Shown: positions 1 to 7,960 of the stretch, in pieces | Position numbering within the stretch: position 1 is the first letter of the stretch | Layout: each line of letters opens with the position of its first letter | NCBI RefSeq assembly: GCF_024362695.1 | Contig: NC_065421.1 | Span: 3,844,598-3,908,597, forward strand | Direction of reading: 5' to 3' | From: Pectinophora gossypiella | Lineage: Eukaryota > Arthropoda > Insecta > Lepidoptera > Gelechiidae | Length of the DNA: 64,000 nucleotides | Notes under the pieces: model-generated | Databases searched by the model: none | What the model was told of the DNA's origin: nothing | The model's input: the letters and a program-made list of their open reading frames with translations, nothing else | Made by a program: the position numbers and the translations under genes

Positions 1-537
1 TAGGCCATCGTCTTCCAATTAGATAGATAGATAGAATCTTTATTTAGGTTTAAGACGTTACATAAATTCTACCACTTATACCCGCATCATAAATCTATAC
101 ATAAACAGCCTGTATACGTCCTACTGCTGGGCACAGGCCTCCCCTCAATTAACCGGAGGGGGTATGGAGCATACTCCACCACGCTGCTCCAATGCGGGTT
201 GGTGGAGGTGTTATTTTACGGCTAATAGCCGGGACCAACGACTTAACGTGCCCTCCGAAGCACGGAATCATCTTACTTTTTCGGACAATCAGGTGATTCA
301 AGCCTGAAAAGTCCTTACCAAACAAAGGACCGTCTCACAAAGTGATTTCGACAATGTCCCCATCGGGAATCGAACCCGGACCTCCAGATAGTGAGTCTAA
401 CTCTCTAACCACTAGACCACGGAGGCTGTTTATCATAAATCTATAAACCAGTTTATATTTATACAAGTATGTATATGTGTGTTGTAGATTTAATCTAAAG
501 AAACTTTTTTTTTATTATTATTATTTTAAGTACAAAC
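1..537. other. Partial Sec23 intron after exon 9
   Basis: No Sec23 exon is visible here. The stretch holds a short GATA microsatellite (about 23-38) and one complete tRNA-headed SINE (100-431), listed separately. The remainder is AT-rich sequence without recognisable features. Confidence 0.8.
100..431 (-). mobile_element. tRNA-headed SINE with 14-bp target-site duplication
   Basis: Read on the minus strand, the head carries an RNA polymerase III A-box-like stretch (GTGGTCTAGTGGTTAGAG) and a B box (GGTTCGATTCCCG), followed by a conserved body and a tail that reads GCCTGTGCCCAGCAGTAGGA near 105-140. The element is bounded by perfect copies of ATCATAAATCTATA at 86-99 and 432-445, the expected signature of LINE-mediated insertion. 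An intact head and unmutated duplication imply a fairly recent event. Confidence 0.88.
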
Positions 538-712
538 CTCTCCATGGTATATAAGTATCTGGAAGAAGGTGTCCATGAGGAGGATGCGGTCGGGCTGTAT
601 GGAGGAGGTGTCGAGGAGCACGGGCTCCGGCGGGCCGCCGAAGCTGTACGAGTACAGGATCGGCTGGATCATGATCAGCGACTGTGTTAGGTCCTCGCGC
701 ATCAGCATGTGT
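538..712 (-). CDS. Sec23: Sec23 coding exon 9 (residues 605-663), last exon in window
   Basis: Acceptor ATTCCAG at 715-713, donor GTTTGT after 538. Encodes HMLMREDLTQSLIMIQPILY through FQILIYHGE in phase 0. A 5S-type SINE sits about a dozen bases upstream of this acceptor, so its tail forms part of the 3' splice-site region. Confidence 0.95.
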
Positions 713-3700
713 CTGGAATGAGTTAGAATCATCATCATCATCAGCCAATTAACGTCCCCACTGCTGGGGCACGGGCCTTCCCTAAGGATGGATAGGGAGA
801 TCGGGCCTTAACCTCTCATATGCCGAGATACCAGACACAATAGATTTTACATTGTGTCTGGTCGAGATCCGCGTTCCGGCGTTTAAGGGGTTAAACCATC
901 ACGCGGGCCCAGTGCGGATTGATGGTTATTAACGACTGCTAATGCAGCCGGGACCAACGTCTTAACGTGCCTTCCGAAGCACGGAGGAGCTCGAATGAAT
1001 GCAGCTTCTTCTAATCTTTTTTTTTGTGGTCACCCATCCTATGACCGGCCTTTGCGAAAGTTGCTTAACTTCAACAATCGCAGACCAAGCGCGTTAACCG
1101 CAGCGCCATCGAGCTCCTCAAGAAGAAGGAGAGTTAGAATACCAACATTTAATTGCCAGTTAAGGTGAACGCGCACCTAGACACGCCGCAGGAGCCGCAC
1201 CAGCCGAAGTCATCGCATTTAGCGGCAAAACGCGCGTCATGCGGCGCTGATAGGTGCGCCTTCGTCAACCTTTAAGACATAACTGACCTGTAGAAGGTGG
1301 TCTCATCGGGCGAGTTGTTGAACACCTGTAGGAACTGCGAGCGTCGCAGGTGGTACATGAACTGCGGGTACAGGCTGAAGTTCTCCGACAAACGGAAGCT
1401 GTTCGGATCGTCCTTCGCGTACTCGCCGAACTTCTGGCACTGGAATTATAAGGTCATTTTTTCATGAATACAGCTAAGTAGCTAAACAGCTGTCAGATTG
1501 CCTTTAGCAATTATAGAAAAAAAAAACAAAAGGGAAATTTATTATGTAGTCTCCACAAGTTGATACGTTGGCGATTGTGAGATATCTTCTTCTCTTCTTC
1601 TAATCCTTTTATCCCCTATTGGGATGTAGAGCTCGAATAACAAACCTCCTCGCTATCTTGAGATTCTGAGATATGATGTCCGATTTTTATTTATTATTGA
1701 AAAGAACGACATAGCTTCACGCCAGTAGGCATCCGTGGTCCAGTGGTTTGAGCGTAGGGCTCACGATCCGGAGGCCTCGGGTTCCAGTCCCGGTGGGGAC
1801 ATATCACAAATATCACTTTGTGATCCCTAATTTGGTTAGGACATTACAGGCTGATCACCTGATTGTCCGAAAGTTAGATGGTCCGTGCGGAAGGCATGTT
1901 AAGCCGTTGGTCCCGGTTACTACTTACTGATGTAAGTATGTAGTCGTTACGTGAGCCATGTCAGGGCCTTTGGCGGCTCAATAATAACCCTGACACCAGG
2001 ATTGTTATCTTTTGATAATGTTGATAATCCACCTCACAACCCACACGATAAGAAGAGAAGATAGCTGGCACAGGTAGGAAGGTAGGTAGACTTCACACGG
2101 AAAGCATAGAACGCCATCCGCGTCCAGTTCAACGTTTTTAGGGTGTTGTTGCAACTGCCTCGCTTCTGTAGCGCATCGGGCATGTTACCTGTAGCTCGAT
2201 TCTACTGCTTTTATATGACTATTAGGAAGCGATGCACGCCCCCTGGTGATGATAGGTGCGCGGCTCGACTGCCCGTATCTGCGTAGATGCTGTGACTTGC
2301 ATGTCATAGGATCTAACATAAGGCTACTAGCATCTAGAATAAGTTTACTAACACATATGAGACATATTTCTTGAAATCATAAAGTATTATTATTATTTTA
2401 TTTTTATAGGTGTACATAACACCCGCGTTTGAGATGTGGTGTTGGCGAAGGATGGAGGGTATAAGCTGGACTGAAACGGTGTCAAATGAAAAAGTGCTGG
2501 AAAGAGTTGAAGAAAAGAGAACCATATTGAAGACTATAGAGAACCGGAGAGGAAATATGATTGGCCACCTGATACGACACGATTCATTTATAACAAACAT
2601 TATAGAAGGAAAAATTTAAGGGAAGAGAGGAAGGGGTAGACCTAGGATAACATTTATGAAACAAATAAAAGAGAAGGTGCAGGTCGTGTCGTATAGGGAG
2701 GTGAAGGTTTTGGCGGGAAGAAGAGAGGAATGGCGGTTACTCCACCGACAAGAGCGCAGCTCTTAAATAGAGAGAGAGAGACATAACACCCACTCCTCGC
2801 CAGATATGGTAGAAAACATGGTACACAGATTTATAGAAGAAAACCTAGCATTAAGACGTGTATTAGCTGTTTGTTGCGTAATGAGTGTACCAGTCGTATG
2901 AGCATGCGGTCAAGCCAGCGCAGCACGTCGGGCCCGTCCTCGAGCTCGGCGCGGTACACGACCAGCCGCGCCATCACCACGGCCGCCGCCTCCTGGTCGA
3001 ACCCGGCCGCGATGTGGTGCAGGTTCACGGCCGCGTCGCCCCAGCTGACACAGAAACCATGAATTCATGTACCGTAATTATACTGATATGCAATATCGGG
3101 ATTCTCATATCCCTGCTTTGAACGCGGTAAGAACCCGTTATTATGTGTTTTCATTATGATAATAACCGCGTAAACTTAAAACTATATACTGATATTGATT
3201 TACAATACAATACAGTACTTGCTGCTGTAAGTACGTAGTCGTTACATGAGTCCCGTCAGGGGCCTATGGCGGCTCAATAACCCTGACTGACACTAGGGTT
3301 GATAAGGTTTGTAATTCACCTCAAAACCCACACGATAGAAGAAGAATACAATACAGTACTATATTCCGCGATATAGTGAGTTGGAAGACTATTTTACTTA
3401 TAACTTTTTAAATGTTTATTCTGAATGTGTGAGTGACCGTTCTATACGTAGTATTAGTCCTTGTTTTATGGCGTGACCCAGCTTTATATGAGACCGATTT
3501 TTTTATTAGAGATATATTACCGTAGATAAAGCGCTTTATACAAAAATACGACGAAAACATGACGTAACTTAGCTATACATTCATAAGCAGGCAGCGGTAT
3601 ATAGATTCAATAAAATCGACAGAAATAACGTACGCATAGTGGTGGTCTTAACATCTACAGCGCGTGGTGTTTCGTAACGCGGTCGGGTTACACAAATCCA

Positions 3701-6700
3701 CATGTTGCCAGTTCGTCGCCTAATCGCGTACTACGGAATGTCAGAGCATGCTTCGCTATTTCTGCTCTAACTCACACTTTTTGAGCGCTCATGCTCAATC
3801 TATGGTACGTAATCAATGTATGAGATACCCAACTTACTTGCGCGCGACTGTGGTGACCCTGACGCGGCGCTGACCGCTGGAGTGCTGGTACTGCGTGATG
3901 AACTGCACGCAGCCGCGCCCGCCCTGCGGCGCTGGGGCCGCGTGCTGGTTCACCACCTGCACACATAATGTTACCTCACAACTAACCAAATACACACCAA
4001 AGATATCTGAGTTAGGAGTTAGAATTAACCAGCAAATGTATTTTCTTACAAACCTAAAGGTCTAATCCCTACGATTTTAATTGGTTGAAAATGACGACTC
4101 CTGAAAATTTATTCAAATTTTAACCAATCCCAGCATAGGATTTCTATCTAGTCAAGTTAGAAACTGATTCACGAAAACCCCTGCTATATACGGAATTTTT
4201 GGAATAGTGGACTATGTAACTGAATGTTACAACTCTACTAATTAAGCAGCGTTTTAGACTACAAAGGTTCTAAAGAGGCCACACTGAAACAATTCATCTA
4301 AAAAAATCCAGTATGCATTTAAAAGTGCACAGTGTCAACAAAGAAAGTCCCCCTTGAAAGTGGCGAAAACCGGAAAAATTAAGGCGATTAAAAAACGAAA
4401 ACAGCCTCTGAAAACTAATGATTAGTTATAGCAAGTTACCTCAAAGAATATCCCCATAGTGGAGCTGGGCGTGAAAGTGCACATTTTCCACTGGCACGTG
4501 TTGCCCATACCGACCTCCTGGTCCGACACGCAAGGTCCCTTCACGTTCAGCGACACACACGAACCTATTGCGCCCGTTACTAAAAACAAATTCAAAAATA
4601 TAATTTATTCAGTGGTAGTTACATTTTGAATCGCCAATTTTTACATACTTAACGAATGTCTCATCCGCCTAAAAATACTGCATTATTTATTTTATTTAAT
4701 AGTTCCTTTTAGATAACTTATTGTGATATCTACCATGCTGTTTGGGAATTAAAAAAAAATAGAAGATGGTCAGTTACTTGACGTAAAAACACATTGGTGC
4801 TAATTCCTGTAAATACCATCTAATTTTATTTTAAGTTATATCTGTCCTTTTCTTATCCGCCGAAAAGGAAAGGGACGGGTAATCGACAAGCATAAAATTT
4901 ATGGAACACACGTCAATTTTAAGCACAAATCTAAACCAACCGTCTAAAAATTTTACGTCAGTCAATAACCCGACACATTAATTTACTCATTCTTCCTAAA
5001 ATTAAGAGCTGTGAATCATCCGTCCCTTTCCTTTTCGACGGATACGAAAATGACGGATATAACCTAAAATAAAATTAGGCGGTGTCTGCAGGAATCGGGG
5101 CCATTGTGTCATTTCTAATATGATGGAAAAGGCTTTGTATTCACACCACTGTTCCTCCCCCGACCCACGTTTTATTTGTATGGTCATGCTGGGGGGTTAA
5201 AATGGCCACATCAAAGCAATTCATCTAAGAAAGCAATATTTGTTTGTTTGCATTGCGCACTTACTTTTATATGCGCAAATGTCAAATTGCAATATTGCTT
5301 TCTTAGATGAATTGCTTCGATATGGCCTTTTTAACCCCCCTGCTATTGGCTTGATAAGTCACAAGAGATCCTGCAGCAAAACGTGACAGCTACACAGCCA
5401 CTGTTACCATCATCTGCCAAGATGTTGTGGCCAATGATGATGAATATGATGGAGCTATGTTATGGGCGAAAAGCTACCATAAGGTTCATCATATCAATTT
5501 TAAATTTTAATCAATAGTTGATGCAAGTTGTCTTTCATTACTTGTGGTTTTTCTGAAACTATTTCTTTTGGGTGACAGTGGCAGTGGGGTGGTAATAGTG
5601 GTATTATATTTAGCTGGAGAAGAGCGGCCAAAGATCGCCACATTTGGAAATGCCTAGAGGAGCCCTATGTCCTCCTAGGACAGCCTGATGAGGAGGGTGT
5701 CGATGTCGCTAACGTCGGCTAATCATTAGATTTAAGTGAATAGTAATAGAGTTTTTATTTCTTTTGGGTTAGCAGACTGACAAATTAGAAACAGTAAAGA
5801 ATTACAACACTTACTCTTCAATTCCCGGCTGCACTTAACCTCCAGGGTGCCATTGAATGCCATCTTGTAGTCTCCCTTTTGGTCCTTGGCGAACACCCTC
5901 TGGAATGTCTGCTTGAATAGCGATGAGTTGAATGAGTCACCCATCACCATGTGACCTCTGAAATGTGGAGATAAAAAGTATATGTTTTGTGTACAGTGGA
6001 AGACTAATATAGGATCTGGTGCATAGTGAAGCTCTCTAGAAGTACTAAAAAATAAATAAATACATTTTCTTTAGTACTATATTTTTTGTTTCCCTTTCTT
6101 TTAATACAATCTGTCAACTAAGAATGACCTTTTATTGCAATATTTTTGATTCTTCACATGTTCTCTTGCACTTTCCTCTTTTTCTTAAATAAGACATTAC
6201 ATACCCAGTAGAATTACAGCATTGCTTCATTTCCATCAAACCAGTCTGGTCCAGGGCACATGAGTAAATGTCAATGGCGTGACCATTAGTCGCTGAACGT
6301 AGAGACAGAGCCTCATAATGCTTGATGGCTTTCTTCATATACTTTGCATTATCCTTCTGGATGTCGTGGTGGGAACGGATCGGCTGCTTCAGTTCATCAT
6401 TGACCACCTGACCAGGACCCTGAGAGCATGGCCCACCAAGGAACAGCATGATTCTAGCTCCAGTATTAGGGTATGTGACTTCTAATAGTCCAACAGCCAG
6501 GGACAGTGCAACACCACTGCTACGTAGAGGTCTCTTGCCAACACCAAGTGGCCACGGATCTCGGCCAAGCTCTCCAAGTAAGTCTGTCAATGCCATGTCA
6601 CACTGTTTGACTGGTTGCAGGAACCGGCTCGCAGGTGGTGGAGGTGCTGGTGCACCAGGACGTTGCTGAGGATTTGCAGCATTCACACGGCCAATAGCCA

Positions 6701-7659
6701 GTTGTTCCTGAATCTGCTTGGCTGTGAGGTCTTTAGTGCCCTTGAAGACATAGCATTTAGATATACCTTCTGTGCCTGTAAATAGTGTAAAAAATTGGTC
6801 AACATGTGTTGTTTTAAATAACTCAAAACACTGTGTTCATGATTTACAAACAAAACACTTGCCAACAATTTATATCACAAACATGTGCATTCTATTAATA
6901 GTTGTAGCATCATAAATTTTATGTAGCCTGTAATGAGTCTACTTACTGTTGCATTACTTTCCTCCATTCTTTTATATTTGTTTCATTATCTTTAATTATT
7001 ATTATTAATTTCAAAGAACACATTTCATAAAAGCAATTCTTACCCAATTCATGAATTTGAACCATTCTTCCAAAAGTAATAAGACCAACTAAAGCATTCT
7101 GTGGCATTAAACTGAGTGAAGTTTGGAGGGAATCCTTCAGTGCTCCTAGTTCTTCCTCATCCAAGCAAGTGTCCACCACCAGCAGGTATATTGGCGGCAT
7201 AGTCTGAGCCCGAGTGATAGTGTACTCAATGGTCGAAAAGTTTGGTATCAGTTCTGCAGGCTGGTGTTGCTCTGATATAGCAGCATATTGTGGAGGAAAC
7301 TGTAAACAAACATCCAAAAAAACATGAAAATCTGCTATTCAATCACATTTATATGAAAACAAAACCAATTAGAAACTTACAGGATTTCTTTGGAAACAGA
7401 AATTGCACACCCATAATTTTGCTCTATAATCAACCTGGCACATGGGATTTAAGATGGCCCTGCATGTATTGCGTGTGCACAACACGGGTTCATACTGGAT
7501 CGGGGGCAGATCCGGCCGCTCCTTCAGCGGCTGGTAGAGACACGCCAACGGCACAACAAGCCTCGTCGATTCGATTCTGCTCGACGGCCACACGTTCCAT
7601 GTAAACCGTATGCCATCCCTGTCCTCATTCTGTTGAATGAACTCCTCGTAAGTCGCCAT
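538..7659 (-). CDS. Sec23: Sec23, COPII coat subunit (gene level, 3' end outside window)
   Basis: Sec23 pairs with Sec24 on ER exit sites, binds Sar1-GTP and stimulates its GTP hydrolysis during COPII vesicle formation. Nine coding exons (listed separately) join in phase to 663 codons with GT-AG splice sites throughout. Visible parts in order: the Sec23/24 zinc finger with Cys61, Cys66, Cys85 and Cys88 (same numbering as human SEC23A from my knowledge of the family), the trunk (vWA-like) domain from about residue 120 to 390, the beta-sandwich, and the helical domain ending at IYHGE. The start is the first ATG before the conserved MATYEEFIQQNEDRDG-type N-terminus. Human SEC23A is about 765 residues, so about 100 C-terminal residues (the gelsolin-like domain) should lie at lower coordinates, beyond base 1. 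No exon for them is visible in 1-537. No internal stop or frameshift was found. Identification is near certain. Confidence 0.97.
730..1130 (-). mobile_element. 5S rRNA-like SINE, long form with hairpin module
   Basis: Read on the minus strand, the head contains GAAGTTAAGCAAC and GGATGGGTGACC, which match the A and C boxes of the 5S rRNA internal promoter in order and approximate spacing. The body then shows a core (TGCTTCGGAAGGCACGTTAA) shared with the tRNA-headed SINEs. An inserted module with a perfect 11-bp hairpin lies at 831-861. The tail is an ATG repeat. Perfect 10-bp duplications GAGTTAGAAT flank it at 720-729 and 1131-1140. Confidence 0.85.
1288..1439 (-). CDS. Sec23: Sec23 coding exon 8 (residues 555-605)
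   Basis: Acceptor ATTCCAG, donor GTCAGT. Encodes CQKFGEYAKDDPNSFRLSEN and FSLYPQFMYHLRRSQFLQVF of the helical domain; two bases of an Arg codon run into exon 9. Confidence 0.96.
1728..2056 (+). mobile_element. tRNA-headed SINE
   Basis: Begins GGCATCCGTGGTCCAGTGG and carries a B-box-like GGTTCCAGTCCCG, then the body with ATTGTCCGAAAGT, AAGGCATGTTAAGCCGTTGG and the closing CACACGATAAGAAG. The B box has a mutation, so this copy is somewhat older than the one at 100-431. No long duplication was seen, only a possible 6-bp match. Confidence 0.8.
2408..2766 (+). mobile_element. 3' end of a LINE ORF2 (RTE-like), decayed
   Basis: The translated stretch FEMWCWRRMEGISWTETVSN followed by RRGNMIGHLIRHDSF and, after a stop, GKRGRGRPRITF resembles the C-terminal tail found in endonuclease-reverse transcriptase ORFs of RTE-type elements in insects. 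The frame is interrupted by a stop near 2617, and everything upstream of the tail is missing, as expected for a 5'-truncated insertion. Confidence 0.75.
2891..3044 (-). CDS. Sec23: Sec23 coding exon 7 (residues 503-554)
   Basis: Acceptor TGTCAG. The donor is GTACAC, weaker than the others, but it is the only one that joins IRL to CQKFGE of exon 8 in phase. Encodes the helical-domain segment AAGFDQEAAAVVMARL and DVLRWLDRMLIRL. Confidence 0.94.
3045..3837. other. Sec23 intron 6-7 content
   Basis: Contains the truncated SINE at 3220-3344. Near 3440-3470 there is a short stretch (TTCTATACGTAGTATT) also found near 38175, so a second dispersed repeat may lie here. Nothing else is recognised. Confidence 0.6.
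3220..3344 (+). mobile_element. 5'-truncated tRNA-SINE with 16-bp target-site duplication
   Basis: Only the 3' part of the tRNA-headed SINE is present, from CTGTAAGTACGTAGTCGTTA to CACACGATAGAAGAAG. It is bounded by perfect 16-bp copies of AATACAATACAGTACT at 3204-3219 and 3345-3360. The truncation therefore happened at insertion and not by later deletion. Confidence 0.85.
3838..3956 (-). CDS. Sec23: Sec23 coding exon 6 (residues 464-503)
   Basis: Acceptor GTGTGCAG, donor GTAAGT. Encodes VVNQHAAPAPQGGRG and FITQYQHSSGQRRVRVTTVA, a highly conserved Sec23 stretch. It ends with two bases of an Asn codon. Confidence 0.96.
4440..4579 (-). CDS. Sec23: Sec23 coding exon 5 (residues 417-463)
   Basis: Acceptor TTTTTAG, donor GTAACT; 140 bases ending in phase 0. 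Encodes ITGAIGSCVSLNVKGPCVSD and CQWKMC of the beta-sandwich. From here to the 3' end the exons use more GC-ending codons than exons 1-4. Confidence 0.95.
4782..5118. repeat. Inverted-repeat element with arms of about 80-90 bp (MITE-like)
   Basis: The left arm (about 4782-4878) and the right arm (about 5019-5118) are imperfect reverse complements. Both contain TAATTTTATTTTA, GTTATATC and a stretch GAAAAGGAAAGGGACGG. The arms surround about 140 bp of AT-rich sequence with no ORF. This is the layout of a non-autonomous DNA transposon. A related GTTATATCTGTCCTTCC occurs at about 57405. Confidence 0.65.
5191..5340. mobile_element. Foldback MITE, family 1 (GGGGGGTTAA ends)
   Basis: A 150-bp element that is nearly one long hairpin. 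It begins GGGGGGTTAAAATGGCCACA and ends with the complement, TATGGCCTTTTTAACCCCCC, with arms of about 50 bp. Possible 4-bp duplications TGCT lie at 5187-5190 and 5341-5344. Other members are at 47018-47178, 32249-32308 (half) and 55139-55207 (half). Confidence 0.82.
5815..5957 (-). CDS. Sec23: Sec23 coding exon 4 (residues 369-416)
   Basis: Acceptor TTTCAG, donor GTAAGT. The product begins GGHMVMGDSFNSSLFKQTFQ, which marks the end of the trunk and start of the beta-sandwich domain. One base of an Ile codon carries into the next exon. Confidence 0.96.
6205..6775 (-). CDS. Sec23: Sec23 coding exon 3 (residues 179-369)
   Basis: The largest exon, 571 bases, between TTTACAG and GTATGT. It encodes most of the trunk domain, including a Pro/Ala-rich loop near residues 213-222 and the conserved RIMLFLGGPCSQGPG segment. 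It ends with two bases of a Gly codon. Confidence 0.97.
7044..7299 (-). CDS. Sec23: Sec23 coding exon 2 (residues 94-179)
   Basis: Acceptor TTTACAG just before 7299, donor GTAAGA after 7044, leaving one base of a Gly codon. It encodes the start of the trunk domain, with FPPQYAAISEQHQPAELIP and the strand IYLLVVDTCLDEEEL that is characteristic of Sec23/Sec24 trunks. Confidence 0.96.
7381..7659 (-). CDS. Sec23: Sec23 coding exon 1 (residues 1-93)
   Basis: Starts with ATG at 7659-7657 and ends in phase 0 before GTAAGT. It encodes the N-terminus and the whole zinc finger: Cys61 and Cys66, then Cys85 and Cys88 in the context KLWVCNFC. The codons are AT-leaning compared with the later exons. Confidence 0.97.
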
Positions 7660-7960
7660 ATCGCTGATCTAAAAGCGAAATATTATAAAACACGTAACAT
7701 AAGTATAGTCACCACACAATCACTAATAACAGCGGAATTATTAAACTTGACGCACCAAGAACGCATGCAGTGACCTAAGGTCGGTCACATATGCTAAATA
7801 TCACAGTCTGACAACGTATTCATTCAGAAAAAATGAATATTATTCGAATTTTTATTAATTTTCTGCGAACGGGCGAGCCTGGCTGATTTGGCAAATGTCA
7901 AAATCCGTAGACAAAACAGCTGTCATAGCGGCCACGTCATTTTTGATAACGTAAACTTGT
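7660..7960 (-). promoter_or_regulatory. Sec23 upstream region and likely promoter
   Basis: Immediately upstream of the Sec23 ATG, the minus strand reads CGCTTTTAG then ATCAGCGAT, which could be a 3' splice site ending a 5'UTR intron. Further upstream lies a more GC-rich stretch (about 7860-7940) that suits a transcription start. It contains an E-box palindrome CAGCTG and a TGACGTGG motif. No TATA box is evident. The exact start is not determined. Confidence 0.5.
7931..7940 (-). promoter_or_regulatory. TGACGTGG motif (CrebA/XBP1-type site) upstream of Sec23
   Basis: The plus strand reads GCCACGTCAT, so the minus strand carries ATGACGTGGC. This matches the core bound by the bZIP factors that drive secretory-pathway genes: CrebA in Drosophila, XBP1 and the CREB3 family in vertebrates. 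It lies about 275 bp before the Sec23 ATG. The match is seen directly; binding is inferred. Confidence 0.5.

Larger units (their letters stand above)
1440..2890. other. Sec23 intron 7-8 content
   Basis: Holds the tRNA-headed SINE at 1728-2056 and the LINE remnant at 2408-2766. The other parts, including 2057-2407, show no coding signal or recognised element. Confidence 0.7.
3957..5814. other. Content of Sec23 introns on either side of exon 5
   Basis: Besides the two inverted-repeat elements at 4782-5118 and 5191-5340, bases 4276-4310 show GGCCACACTGAAACAATTCA, a probable fragment of MITE family 1. Bases 5345-5750 hold no recognised feature apart from a short piece near 5520 (GCAAGTTGTCTTTCATTACT) related to the repeat at 30722-31005. 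Confidence 0.55.

Noticed and set aside
359..427. Cloverleaf-like tRNA sequence on the minus strand with A and B boxes
   Set aside because: It is the head of a SINE with target-site duplications; the same head recurs many times in the window with mutations, so it is not a functional tRNA gene.
1748..1930. Open frame of 60 codons
   Set aside because: Lies wholly inside a SINE and is a by-product of its sequence.
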